A stretch of DNA of 64,000 nt from Pseudomonas sp. ACM7. GTDB taxonomy: Bacteria > Pseudomonadota > Gammaproteobacteria > Pseudomonadales > Pseudomonadaceae. Numbering within the stretch: the stretch's first letter is position 1; each line of letters opens with the position of its first letter. The stretch is from contig NZ_CP024866.1 of NCBI RefSeq assembly GCF_004136015.1, positions 6,025,672 to 6,089,671 on the forward strand, in the 5' to 3' direction. The notes beneath the pieces were generated by a model. The model made no database searches and was not told the origin of the DNA. It saw only the letters and a list, made by a program, of their open reading frames with translations. Of the stretch, positions 54,416 through 63,694 are shown one piece after another. A program made the position numbers and the translations under genes.

Positions 54416-55489
54416 ATGACAAGCCATTCGACAACGATCACCACCGAGAACGACCCTCGCTGGGCCGCCGTCGTCGCGCGTGATCCCCGGGCAGACGGAC
54501 AGTTTGTGTATGCGGTGAAAACCACCGGCATTTACTGCCGTCCCAGCAGCCTGGCGCGTTTGCCGAAACCGCAGAATGTCGAGTTCTTCGACACTGCCGA
54601 ACAGGCCCAGGCGGCGGGTTATCGCCCCAGTAAACGCGCCGCGAAAGATCAAAGCGACGTCGCCGCACAACATGCCGCGACGGTGGCCGCCGCTTGCCGC
54701 CAGATCGAAACCGCGGAGAATCTGCCTGTTCTGAGCGAGCTGGCTTCTGCTGCGGGCCTGAGTAGCTTTCACTTCCATCGGGTGTTCAAAGCGGTGACCG
54801 GTCTGACGCCCAAGGGCTACGCCGCGGCCCATCGTTCACGCAGGGTTCGTGAGCGTCTCGCGGACGGAGACTCGGTGACCGACGCGCTGTATGACGCCGG
54901 TTTCAACTCCAACAGTCGTTTCTATGAAGCAGCCGATCAGCTATTGGGCATGAAACCCGGTGATTACCGCGCGGCCGGTCAGAACAACGACATTCGTTTT
55001 GCCGTCGGCCAGTGTTCCCTGGGGGCGATTCTGGTGGCGCAGAGTGAACGGGGTGTTTGCGCGATCTTGCTAGGCGATGACCCGCACCAACTGGTCTGCG
55101 ATCTGCAGGACAAGTTTCGGCGTGCGAATCTGATTGGCGCCGATCACACGTTCGAGCAACTGATCGCCAAGGTTGTAGGTTTTATTGAAGCGCCGGCCCT
55201 GGGCCTGGACTTGCCGCTGGATGTTCGTGGCACCGCTTTTCAAGAACGGGTCTGGCAAGCCCTGCGGGAGATTCCCGTCGGTCGCACCGCCAGCTACGCC
55301 GATATCGCTCAGCGAATCGGCGCGCCAAAAGCGATGCGCGCCGTGGCTCAAGCCTGCGGCGCGAACAACCTGGCGGTGGCGATTCCGTGCCACCGCGTGG
55401 TGCGCAGCGACGGCAACCTTTCAGGCTATCGCTGGGGTGTGGAGCGCAAGCGTCAGTTGCTTGAGCGCGAAAACCCGTCTGAGTCCTGA
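54416..55489 (+). CDS. ada: Ada, methylation sensor/activator with altered N-terminal zinc site
   Basis: 357 residues in three parts: Ada N-domain (to about 85), AraC-type helix-turn-helix (90-175: LSELASAAGLSSFHFHRVFK, TDALYDAGFNSNSRFYE), and O6-methylguanine transferase with Cys325 in PCHRVV. In E. coli four Cys (38, 42, 69, 72) bind zinc and Cys38 takes the methyl from phosphotriesters. Aligned here: Cys41, Ser45, Ser72, Ala75. Only the acceptor Cys remains, so zinc binding and classical methyl-switching are doubtful. The transferase part looks intact. The 3' end overlaps the convergent gene by 37 bases. Confidence 0.9.
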   Translation: MTSHSTTITTENDPRWAAVVARDPRADGQFVYAVKTTGIYCRPSSLARLPKPQNVEFFDTAEQAQAAGYRPSKRAAKDQSDVAAQHAATVAAACRQIETAENLPVLSELASAAGLSSFHFHRVFKAVTGLTPKGYAAAHRSRRVRERLADGDSVTDALYDAGFNSNSRFYEAADQLLGMKPGDYRAAGQNNDIRFAVGQCSLGAILVAQSERGVCAILLGDDPHQLVCDLQDKFRRANLIGADHTFEQLIAKVVGFIEAPALGLDLPLDVRGTAFQERVWQALREIPVGRTASYADIAQRIGAPKAMRAVAQACGANNLAVAIPCHRVVRSDGNLSGYRWGVERKRQLLERENPSES

Positions 55490-55941
55490 ATGCCGATATA
55501 GACCGACACTGAATCCAGGCTGGTATAAACCTCGAAGTCTGTGGCGAACGTGCGGCAAACCTGCGGGTTGTCCTTAAAGTAGGCCCAGATCAGGCCCCAC
55601 GCCTGAATGACGCTGTCTGGCATCGCCCCTTTGGCGCTGAACACCAGGTATTCGCCTCCCTCCACCTGAACCTGCGGAAAGTCCTCGGAGGGCGCGGTGA
55701 CCGCCACCCCCGCGGTCACATCGAAGTGGCCCGAAGCGTCGGACTCATAGTTGGAATAGACGCCGTACACAAAGGAATCCGGCTGCTTGTGGGCGATCTT
55801 GTCGAAGATTCCCTCAACGAAAAATTGTTCCCACATCGGGCCGATGCGCGCCGTGTCTGGTTGCTGCTCTGCGGCATTGCAGGTGCGCACTTGCAGGCCC
55901 GAGACGCTAAAGGGCCGCACTTCACGCTGTTTTACATCCAT
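55453..55941 (-). CDS. GyrI-like/AraC effector-binding domain protein
   Basis: 162 residues forming a single SOUL/GyrI-like effector-binding domain (IGPMWEQFF, VYGVYSNYESDASGHFDVTAGVAV, GGEYLVFSAKG). It has no DNA-binding part, so it may bind a small ligand or act as a stand-alone sensor. AAGGA precedes the ATG at 55941. It converges with ada and shares 37 bases with it. Confidence 0.82.
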   Translation of the reverse strand: MDVKQREVRPFSVSGLQVRTCNAAEQQPDTARIGPMWEQFFVEGIFDKIAHKQPDSFVYGVYSNYESDASGHFDVTAGVAVTAPSEDFPQVQVEGGEYLVFSAKGAMPDSVIQAWGLIWAYFKDNPQVCRTFATDFEVYTSLDSVSVYIGIQDSDGFSRSSN

Positions 55942-55993
55942 GGTCGATAGTCCTTGTCTCTGTCGTTTGTCTGTTTGATTGGCGGTGAGACAG

Positions 55994-56977
55994 TCAACGA
56001 TTGACGTCGACCACCACCCGACCACGCAATTGGCCGGCGAGTAATCGCGGTGCAGCCTCGATCACTTCGCTCAAGCCGATTTCGTGGCTGATCAGCGGCA
56101 ACAAGGTGAAGTCGAGATCCTTGGCCAGACGATTCCAGGCCAGTATCCGCTTGGCTTTGGGCTGAGTCACGCTGTTGATCCCGGCCAGGGTCACGCCGCG
56201 CAAAATGAACGGGGCGACTGAAGCCGGGAAGTCCATGCCTTGCGCCAGGCCACACGCGGCGACAGTGCCGTCGGCCTTGGTGCTGGCACAGGCGTTGGCC
56301 AATGTGTGGCTGCCGACCGAGTCGATGACCGCCGCCCAACGCTCCTTGGCCAAGGGTTTGCCCGGCTCGGACAGCGTGGCGCGGTCGATGATTTCGCTGG
56401 CGCCTAATTGCTTGAGGTAATCGTGCTCGGAGGTGCGGCCGGTAGACGCGACCACCCGATAGCCGAGCTTGCTCAGCAGTGCGATGGCGAAACTGCCTAC
56501 ACCGCCATTGGCGCCGGTGACCAACACGTCTCCCTGCTCGGGCGTCACGCCATTATGTTCCAGCGCCAGGATGCTCAGCATCGCCGTGTAACCGGCCGTG
56601 CCGATAGCCATCGCTTGCGCCGCGGTGAACGCCTTGGGCAGCGGAATCAGCCAGTCGCCGTTCAAGCGAGCCTTCTGCGCGAGTCCGCCCCAATGCCCTT
56701 CGCCAACACCCCAGCCGTTGAGTACGACTTGATCGCCGACCTTGTAGTCCGGATGCCCGCTGACTTCGACAGTACCTGCCAGATCGATCCCCGGCACCAT
56801 CGGGAACTTTCGCACCACCGGGCTGCTGCCGGTGATCGCCAGACCATCCTTGAAGTTCAGCGTGCTGTACGCAACACGCACTGTCACATCGCCCTCGGGC
56901 AGTTGATCGTCATTGATCTCTTGCAGTGTGGCCCGGTAACCGCTGTCGTCTTTGTCGATCAAAATGCCTTGGAACAT
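55994..56977 (-). CDS. acuI: AcuI/YhdH-type quinone oxidoreductase (acrylyl-CoA reductase)
   Basis: 327 residues, medium-chain dehydrogenase fold without zinc ligands. Family features: NFKDGLAITG near residue 45, PGIDLAGTVE, the NADP motif VTGANGGVGSFA and the region RLNG-W. YhdH/AcuI reduces toxic acryloyl-CoA to propionyl-CoA with NADPH. GGAGG precedes the ATG. Confidence 0.88.
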   Translation of the reverse strand: MFQGILIDKDDSGYRATLQEINDDQLPEGDVTVRVAYSTLNFKDGLAITGSSPVVRKFPMVPGIDLAGTVEVSGHPDYKVGDQVVLNGWGVGEGHWGGLAQKARLNGDWLIPLPKAFTAAQAMAIGTAGYTAMLSILALEHNGVTPEQGDVLVTGANGGVGSFAIALLSKLGYRVVASTGRTSEHDYLKQLGASEIIDRATLSEPGKPLAKERWAAVIDSVGSHTLANACASTKADGTVAACGLAQGMDFPASVAPFILRGVTLAGINSVTQPKAKRILAWNRLAKDLDFTLLPLISHEIGLSEVIEAAPRLLAGQLRGRVVVDVNR

Positions 56978-57166
56978 TGCTGCCTCCAGATGGAATCACT
57001 CAGTTGTCGTGCAGTTGAAATAACACACAGCAACATTTCACCGTACTCGACTTTAAGCCAAGAGTGGCACACGAACTGAAAACTCGACTGGCCTTATGTC
57101 AGTCATTGCTGATACAAAAACGGTCCTACCGTCCCTGCCCTGTTATGACGTCGGAGAACCCTTCAA

Positions 57167-58231
57167 ATGAGCAAATGGCCAGACACCCGCATTCTTGACC
57201 TGCTTGGCATTGAGCTGCCGATCATCCAGGCGCCCATGGCCGGCGCGACCCATTCGGCCATGGTTATCGCAGCCAGTAATGCCGGCGGACTGGGCTCAAT
57301 GCCGGCAGCCATGTTGAGCATCGATCAGTTGCGCGAGGAGCTGAAAACGATTCGTCAACACACTCAGCGTCCGATTAACGTCAACTACTTCTGCCATCAG
57401 ACTCCCGCCGCCGATGAGCAACGCGCTCGAGACTGGAAGAATCTGCTGGAACCCTACTACCGGGAACTTGGCGTGGACTTCGACGCGCCGACGCCAGTGT
57501 CCAATCGAGCGCCGTTCGATAGCGCAGCCTGCGAAGTGATCGAAGAGTTTCGCCCCGAAGTCGTGAGTTATCACTTCGGACTGCCGGAAAAGTCCCTGCT
57601 GGATCGCGTGAAAGCCACTGGAGCGAAAGTACTTTCCTCGGCCACCACCGTCGAAGAGGCGATCTGGCTGGAGCAGCAGGGTTGTGACGCAATCATCGCC
57701 ATGGGGTACGAAGCCGGTGGCCATCGGGGCATGTTTCTCAGTGATGATCTGAGCAGCCAGGTGGGCCTCTTTGCGCTGGTGCCGCAGATCGTCGATGCCG
57801 TGAAAGTGCCGGTGATTGCTGCCGGCGGGATTGCCGATGCACGAGGCGTCGCGGCGGCTTTCCTGTTAGGGGCTTCGGCGGTGCAAGTGGGCACGGCGTA
57901 CTTGTTCACGCCAGAGGCCAAGGTCAGCGCGTCTCATCACAAGGCGTTGCGCACGGCCAAGGAAAGTGAAACTGCCGTCACTAACATTTTCACCGGACGC
58001 CCGGCGCGCGGAATTCTCAATCGGGTGATGCGCGAACTTGGGCCGATGAGCGCAAAAGCCCCGGCCTTCCCGCTGGCGGGTGGTGCGCTGATGCCGTTGC
58101 GGGCCAAGGGGGAAGCGGATTTCAGCAATCTCTGGGCGGGTCAGGCATTCACGCTGGGCGTTGAAATGACCACGGCTGAACTGACCCGGCGCCTGGCTGA
58201 GGAAGGATTGGCCAAGTTGTTGGGTCGGTAA
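57167..58231 (+). CDS. Nitronate monooxygenase-like flavin oxidoreductase
   Basis: 354 residues, FMN-binding TIM barrel of the NMO/2-nitropropane dioxygenase family. Motifs are LPIIQAPMAGATH at the N-terminus, AIIAMGYEAGGHRG (His-containing active-site loop) and PVIAAGGIADARG for FMN phosphate. It is expected to oxidise alkyl nitronates. The gene stands alone and is divergent from acuI. Confidence 0.88.
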   Translation: MSKWPDTRILDLLGIELPIIQAPMAGATHSAMVIAASNAGGLGSMPAAMLSIDQLREELKTIRQHTQRPINVNYFCHQTPAADEQRARDWKNLLEPYYRELGVDFDAPTPVSNRAPFDSAACEVIEEFRPEVVSYHFGLPEKSLLDRVKATGAKVLSSATTVEEAIWLEQQGCDAIIAMGYEAGGHRGMFLSDDLSSQVGLFALVPQIVDAVKVPVIAAGGIADARGVAAAFLLGASAVQVGTAYLFTPEAKVSASHHKALRTAKESETAVTNIFTGRPARGILNRVMRELGPMSAKAPAFPLAGGALMPLRAKGEADFSNLWAGQAFTLGVEMTTAELTRRLAEEGLAKLLGR

Positions 58232-58241
58232 TGCACTCACC

Positions 58242-58388
58242 TGTAGCAGCTGCCGAAGGCTGCGTTCGGCCCGGTCCGCGCTCGGGCGAAGCAGTCGTAA
58301 ATTCAGCTGCCACGATTAACCTGAAAGACCGCGGTATCTGGTTTCACGACCGCTTCGCAGTCGAACGCAGCCTTCGGCAGCTGCTACA
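58242..58388. repeat. Long inverted repeat, TGTAGCAGCTG family, copy 4
   Basis: TGTAGCAGCTGCCGAAGGCT and AGCCTTCGGCAGCTGCTACA are exact inverse ends over 20 bases; inner arms GAAGCAGTCGTAAA and TTTCACGACCGCTTC also face each other. Confidence 0.85.
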
Positions 58389-58443
58389 GGGTTATGCGTG
58401 GCCTCAATAACGCGCATCCGACACATTCCGTTTGTAGGCATTT

Positions 58444-58467
58444 CGCTATATATTCCGCTATATAGCG
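58444..58467. promoter_or_regulatory. ModE operator upstream of modA
   Basis: CGCTATATA-N6-TATATAGCG is a perfect inverted repeat with the consensus spacing of ModE binding sites. It lies 41 bases before the modA ATG, so molybdate-loaded ModE would repress modABC. modE is not in the window. Confidence 0.9.
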
Positions 58468-58496
58468 TTTCACCCCCTCGTTGCACTTGCCTATAA

Positions 58497-59276
<780 letters not shown>

Positions 59277-59957
59277 ATGACGCTATCGAGTGCCGACTTT
59301 TCCGCCATCTGGCTGACCCTGAAACTGGCGTCGCTGACGACGGTTATCCTGCTGGTCATCGGCACTCCGATTGCGTTATGGCTGTCGCGCACCCGCTCGT
59401 GGTTGCGCGGCCCGGTCGGGGCGATCGTCGCCCTGCCCCTGGTGCTGCCGCCGACGGTGATTGGCTTTTACCTGTTGCTGGCGCTCGGCCCTAACGGGTT
59501 TGTCGGCCACTTCACCCAATCACTGGGGCTCGGCACCCTCACTTTCAGTTTTGCAGGGTTAGTGATCGGCTCGGTGCTCTACTCGATGCCGTTCGTGGTC
59601 CAACCGCTGCAAAATGCTTTTTCCGCCATTGGCACTCGCCCATTGGAAGTGGCCGCGACCTTACGCGCCAATCCCTGGGACACATTTTTCAGCGTGATCC
59701 TGCCGCTGGCCCGCCCCGGTTTCATCACCGCTGCCATTCTCGGTTTCGCCCACACCGTCGGTGAGTTCGGCGTGGTGCTGATGATCGGCGGCAACATTCC
59801 CGACAAGACCCGCGTGGTCTCGGTGCAGATCTACGATCACGTCGAAGCCATGGAATACGCCCAGGCCCATTGGCTGGCCGGAGCGATGCTGGTGTTCTCC
59901 TTTATTGTGTTGCTGGCGCTTTACTCCAGCCGTAAAACCAAAGCGGGCTGGAGCTGA
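59277..59957 (+). CDS. modB: ModB, molybdate ABC transporter permease
   Basis: 226 residues with five to six membrane segments and the EAA loop ([25 protein letters not shown]) that contacts Mod[20 protein letters not shown] is typical of ModB. The gene is immediately downstream of modA and three bases before modC. Confidence 0.95.
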   Translation: MTLSSADFSAIWLTLKLASLTTVILLVIGTPIALWLSRTRSWLRGPVGAIVALPLVLPPTVIGFYLLLALGPNGFVGHFTQSLGLGTLTFSFAGLVIGSVLYSMPFVVQPLQNAFSAIGTRPLEVAATLRANPWDTFFSVILPLARPGFITAAILGFAHTVGEFGVVLMIGGNIPDKTRVVSVQIYDHVEAMEYAQAHWLAGAMLVFSFIVLLALYSSRKTKAGWS

Positions 59958-59960
59958 TCG

Positions 59961-61040
59961 ATGATCCATACGCGTCTGAAACTGAGGTATTCAGGGTTCG
60001 CCCTGGAAGTTGATCTGCAATTACCCGGCCGCGGCGTCACTGCCCTTTACGGTCATTCCGGTTCGGGCAAGACCACCTGTCTGCGTTGCATCGCCGGCCT
60101 GGAGAAGGCCGAGCAGGGTTTCATCCAGGTCAACGATGAAGTCTGGCAGGACAGCGACAAGAAGATTTTCGTACCGCCACATAAACGGGCATTGGGTTAC
60201 GTCTTCCAGGAAGCCAGCCTGTTTCCCCATCTGTCGGTGCTGGCCAATCTGGAGTTCGGCCTCAAGCGCATTCCTCGCCCACAGCGACGGGTCGACATGG
60301 CACACGCGACCGAACTGCTCGGGATCGGCCATTTGCTGGATCGCCATCCGCAGCACCTTTCCGGTGGTGAACGGCAGCGGGTCGGCATCGCGCGCGCCCT
60401 GCTCACCAGCCCGAAACTGTTGTTGATGGACGAGCCGCTGGCGGCATTGGACAGCCAACGCAAAAACGAAATCCTGCCTTACCTGCAACGACTGCATGAT
60501 GAGCTGGACATCCCGGTGCTGTACGTCAGCCACTCACAGGATGAAGTCGCGCGGTTGGCCGACCACATCGTCTTGCTGAGTGAAGGCAAAGCGCTGGCCA
60601 GCGGGGCTATTGGCGAAACGCTGGCCCGTCTCGACCTGCCCCTGGCGCTGGGCGACGACGCTGGCGTGGTGATCGAGGGGCACGTCAGTGCCCATGACGC
60701 CGACTACCAGTTGCTAACCCTGCAACTGCCCGACACGACCCTGAATATTCGGGTGGCTCACTCACCGATGACCCTGGGTCAGGCGCTGCGCTGCAAGGTT
60801 CAGGCACGGGATGTCAGCCTGAGCCTGCAAAGTGTCGAGCAAAGCAGCATCCTCAATCGCCTGCCGGTCACCGTGATCAGTGAAATGGGCGCGGACAACG
60901 CCGCCCACGTGCTGATCCGTCTGGACGCTGGCGGCACACCGCTGCTGGCGCGGATCACCCGCTACTCCCGAGACCAATTGGGCGTGCACCCCGGCCAGCA
61001 ACTCTGGGCACAGATCAAGGCAGTAGCGGTTCTGGCATAA
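59961..61040 (+). CDS. modC: ModC, molybdate ABC transporter ATPase
   Basis: 359 residues. Walker [11 protein letters not shown]-loop [13 protein letters not shown] signature [15 protein letters not shown], Walker [13 protein letters not shown] and the H-loop His in YVSHSQDEV. The C-terminal MOP/TOBE domain (from about residue 290) can bind molybdate and give feedback. It powers import. Confidence 0.95.
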   Translation: MIHTRLKLRYSGFALEVDLQLPGRGVTALYGHSGSGKTTCLRCIAGLEKAEQGFIQVNDEVWQDSDKKIFVPPHKRALGYVFQEASLFPHLSVLANLEFGLKRIPRPQRRVDMAHATELLGIGHLLDRHPQHLSGGERQRVGIARALLTSPKLLLMDEPLAALDSQRKNEILPYLQRLHDELDIPVLYVSHSQDEVARLADHIVLLSEGKALASGAIGETLARLDLPLALGDDAGVVIEGHVSAHDADYQLLTLQLPDTTLNIRVAHSPMTLGQALRCKVQARDVSLSLQSVEQSSILNRLPVTVISEMGADNAAHVLIRLDAGGTPLLARITRYSRDQLGVHPGQQLWAQIKAVAVLA

Positions 61041-61115
61041 ATCCGCTGGCACGACTGCAACGGCGTGCGGTCAATGGCTGTAACGGCCCCTGATCCGTCG
61101 CCAAGGACTACCGCC

Positions 61116-62141
61116 ATGCCCGATATCGCGCTGCCCGATGCGCTGCCATCAGACCTGCATTACGTCGATGACACCCAGCCCGGCATCGCCCGCAAGAAAC
61201 TGCGCGGCAAGTTCTGCTATTACGACCTTGCGGGTCAGCTCATCACCGATCAAGACGAGATCAAACGCATCAATGCCCTCGCCGTGCCCCCGGCCTACAC
61301 CGATGTATGGATCTGTGCCGACCCGCGCGGCCATCTGCAAGCCACCGGCCGTGACGCCCGAGGTCGCAAGCAATACCGTTATCACCCACGCTGGCGAGAA
61401 GTGCGTGATGCCGACAAATACTCACGCTTACGGGACTTCGGGTTGGCGCTGCCGAAACTGCGCAAACAGCTTGAAGCACTGCTGGCAGCTCCCGGCTTCA
61501 GTCGCGACAAGGTCATGGCCACGGTCATCACCTTGCTCGACGCGACGCTGATCCGGGTCGGCAACACCCAGTATGCTCGGGACAACCGATCCTACGGCCT
61601 GACCACCCTGCGCAACCGTCACGTCGAGGTCAACGGCAACGCGATCCTGTTCCAGTTCCGTGGCAAGAGCGGTGTCGAGCACCAGATCACCGTGAAAGAC
61701 CGACGCCTGGCGCGGATTATCAAACGCTGCCTGGAAATTCCCGGGCAGAACCTGTTTCAGTACCTGGATGAAAACGGTGAACGACACACCGTCAGTTCCT
61801 CCGATGTCAACGCCTACCTGCAAACCCTCACCGGCGCCGACTTCACAGCCAAGGACTACCGAACCTGGGCCGGCAGCGCATTGGCGTTGGCGGTTTTGCG
61901 CGAACTGCAGTGGGAGCCCGAGTCGGATGCCAAGCGGCATGTGGTGGAGATGGTCAAGAACGTTGCCAAACAACTGGGCAACACCCCGGCAGTCTGCCGC
62001 AAGTGCTACATCCACCCGGCGGTGCTCGATGGTTTTCTTTTGGGTGCGTTGGCTGAGCTGCCCAGACCACGAGCGCGCAAAGGGCTCAGGGCAGAGGAAG
62101 TCGGGCTGGCGGTGTTTTTGGAGATGCGGGGCAATGGCTGA
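61116..62141 (+). CDS. DNA topoisomerase IB (poxvirus-like)
   Basis: 341 residues. Bacterial TopIB: N-terminal LHYVDDTQPGIARKKLRGKFCYYD, then the core with active-site residues in TLIRVGNTQYARDNRSYGLTTLRNRHV, KSGVEHQITV and the region TAKDYRTWAGS with the nearby nucleophile Tyr in CYIHPAVLDGF. It relaxes supercoils through a 3'-phosphotyrosine. AAGGA lies ten bases upstream of ATG 61116. Confidence 0.93.
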   Translation: MPDIALPDALPSDLHYVDDTQPGIARKKLRGKFCYYDLAGQLITDQDEIKRINALAVPPAYTDVWICADPRGHLQATGRDARGRKQYRYHPRWREVRDADKYSRLRDFGLALPKLRKQLEALLAAPGFSRDKVMATVITLLDATLIRVGNTQYARDNRSYGLTTLRNRHVEVNGNAILFQFRGKSGVEHQITVKDRRLARIIKRCLEIPGQNLFQYLDENGERHTVSSSDVNAYLQTLTGADFTAKDYRTWAGSALALAVLRELQWEPESDAKRHVVEMVKNVAKQLGNTPAVCRKCYIHPAVLDGFLLGALAELPRPRARKGLRAEEVGLAVFLEMRGNG

Positions 62142-62226
62142 GGCGACGAACTGACCTGTCTATTTTTTTGCATGATCGCCAATGGCTTCTATAGTTGATG
62201 TGAACCTGAATTAGCTGCGGTGAGCC

Positions 62227-62448
62227 ATGGAAGACATTTTCGTTGTGAAGCGATGCAACAAGATCATCATCCATGGTCGCCGGGCCGGAGAACCCGATCA
62301 TCCACCACCCGACGCCGCCGTCTGGTATCGCATCGCCGATACTCGAACCCGCGGCTTCATCGGTGACGGTTTCGATCGTGAAGAAGACGCCCTGCGTGAA
62401 TGCTGGCAGCTTAATGCCAGGTCGCAAGTGACGGCCCGACAAGGCTGA
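62227..62448 (+). CDS. Small unknown protein
   Basis: 73 residues, basic, no signal peptide (MEDIFVVKRCNKIIIHGRR, then VWYRIADTRTRGFIGDGFDREEDALREC). The layout of strands and one helix is similar to the 58-residue protein at 52148. No family recognised. GGTGAG precedes the ATG. Confidence 0.65.
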   Translation: MEDIFVVKRCNKIIIHGRRAGEPDHPPPDAAVWYRIADTRTRGFIGDGFDREEDALRECWQLNARSQVTARQG

Positions 62449-62470
62449 GGTCACCTGCCATTTAGGGGTC

Positions 62471-62535
62471 TATACTGAAAAAGCTGAAGGAATAGCGACC
62501 CCATCGGCAGAAAGCTCGCTCCCCGCGGGCTTTTT
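62471..62535 (+). terminator. Promoter-like TATACT followed by a terminator hairpin
   Basis: AAGCTCGC (62512-62519) pairs with GCGGGCTT (62525-62532) with one wobble, followed by TTTTT. A -10-like TATACT lies at 62471-62476. The hairpin probably ends the 62227 transcript; a transcript of about 50 bases from the TATACT is a weak alternative. Confidence 0.5.
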
Positions 62536-62573
62536 GCTGCCAAATACAGGTTTCTTGAACGGAGGTGTTTGCC

Positions 62574-62804
62574 ATGTCCGAAAAAGAGTCCATCACCACT
62601 TTGCTCACCCTGCTCGACTCCCGTCAGGCTCGCCTGGCAGCGGCGTGCAAGGAAATCGCCGACTGGGTCGATCATCAAGGCGGGCACCCGACGGCCCTTA
62701 GAATTCGTGATCGTCTGAACGACATCGAGAAGGACGCGCCACTGATTCGCAATACGCTGTCTTCGCTCAAACCTGTCGACCCGCCCCTGCCGCGGTTCAG
62801 ATGA
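62574..62804 (+). CDS. Small unknown helical protein
   Basis: 76 residues starting MSEKESITTLLTLLDSRQ, predicted almost wholly helical, ending PVDPPLPRFR. No family recognised. GGAGG lies eight bases before the ATG at 62574, so the start is firm. Confidence 0.75.
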   Translation: MSEKESITTLLTLLDSRQARLAAACKEIADWVDHQGGHPTALRIRDRLNDIEKDAPLIRNTLSSLKPVDPPLPRFR

Positions 62805-62912
62805 TTCGATCTGGGCATCCTCAAGGACACGGCCTGATTCAGGACGCATGAACGGCGACCTTATCGTCACCGGGTGCGTCCTTGCCTGAGCGCTTCCTGC
62901 TACATCCCCAAA

Positions 62913-62937
62913 CCAGCCTGGCGCTGGGCTTTTTTTT
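62913..62937 (+). terminator. Intrinsic terminator
   Basis: CCAGC-CTGGC-GCTGG followed by GC and eight T. Confidence 0.75.
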
Positions 62938-63013
62938 GGCTGCGCAGTCTGTTTCACACTGTATTCACAACTCACGCCCTACAGTGGACCCGACTCCTTT
63001 GAAGAATCCCCCT

Positions 63014-63041
63014 GGCCCGCCCGCATGCGGGCCTTTTTTTT
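63014..63041 (+). terminator. Intrinsic terminator
   Basis: GGCCCGC-CCGCAT-GCGGGCC, a perfect seven-pair stem followed by eight T. Confidence 0.88.
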
Positions 63042-63114
63042 GCCCATTAATCAGGCAACGAACGTCGCCGTACGCTGGAGGTCAAACCATTACACGCAAC
63101 GAAGGAGACGTCTG

Positions 63115-63399
63115 ATGGTTACTCACTTTAAAGTCGGCGGGCATCTGGCCTGCGGCCATAAAGGCAGCAAGCTCGTTTCAACCAGTGAACTGACCCGGGT
63201 GAAATGCAGAAGCTGCCGCAACACCGACGCGTTCAAGGATGCGCGCAAAGACCAACGCAACGCTGCACGCCGCGCCGCACGCAAAGCCAAAGTTACGCAT
63301 ACAGCCAATGACTGGCGCGCGGCTTGGGTCGAACGGCTCACCGCCATGGAAGGACTGCAACGATTGCCTCGTGGTTTCACCGGTCAGCCTTTCGTTTAG
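63115..63399 (+). CDS. Small unknown protein with Cys pairs
   Basis: 94 residues, very basic in the middle (RKDQRNAARRAARKAKV). Cys/His pattern ACGHKG ... KCRSC suggests a small zinc ribbon (C-x-H ... C-x-x-C). AAGGAG eight bases upstream sets the ATG at 63115. Family not recognised; nucleic-acid binding is plausible from charge alone. Confidence 0.75.
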   Translation: MVTHFKVGGHLACGHKGSKLVSTSELTRVKCRSCRNTDAFKDARKDQRNAARRAARKAKVTHTANDWRAAWVERLTAMEGLQRLPRGFTGQPFV

Positions 63400-63454
63400 C
63401 TGACAGCATCGGCGGCTGAATCGAATTCACTCGATCCGGCCGCTGGCGCCATGA

Positions 63455-63667
63455 TTTCCAGCAACGACATGCGCTTTTTCCGAAGCCGCTGATGAAATCG
63501 CCCGTGCGACAAAACGCGAAATCCGTTTCGCCGCAGTACCGTCGGAGGCTTATCGTCAGGCGTTGGCACAGGAAGAACTTCCCGCACAACTGATCGACCT
63601 GGTGCTGTATCTCTTCACCATCGTGCTTGATGGCCGCAATACACCGGTTGCCGATGGCGTACAGTGA
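63455..63667 (+). pseudogene. C-terminal remnant of an NmrA-like NAD(P)-binding protein
   Basis: An open stretch without a start ends in EAADEIARATKREIRFAAVP, then PAQLIDLVLYLFTIVLDGRNTPVADGVQ. This resembles the C-terminal end of NmrA-family short-chain reductases. The N-terminal about 200 residues are missing, and upstream sequence holds stops in this frame. It is therefore a decayed gene fragment left of the insertion sequence. Confidence 0.6.
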
Positions 63668-63694
63668 GATAACGGGTGTGCGTTAGTTGGATGA

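Larger units (their letters stand above)
62805..63114. other. Gap with two intrinsic terminators and no gene
   Basis: 310 bases without a convincing coding frame. It holds terminators at 62913-62937 and 63014-63041. An inverted GACGCA/TGCGTC pair (62844, 62874) precedes the first. One or two small RNAs are possible. Confidence 0.5.
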
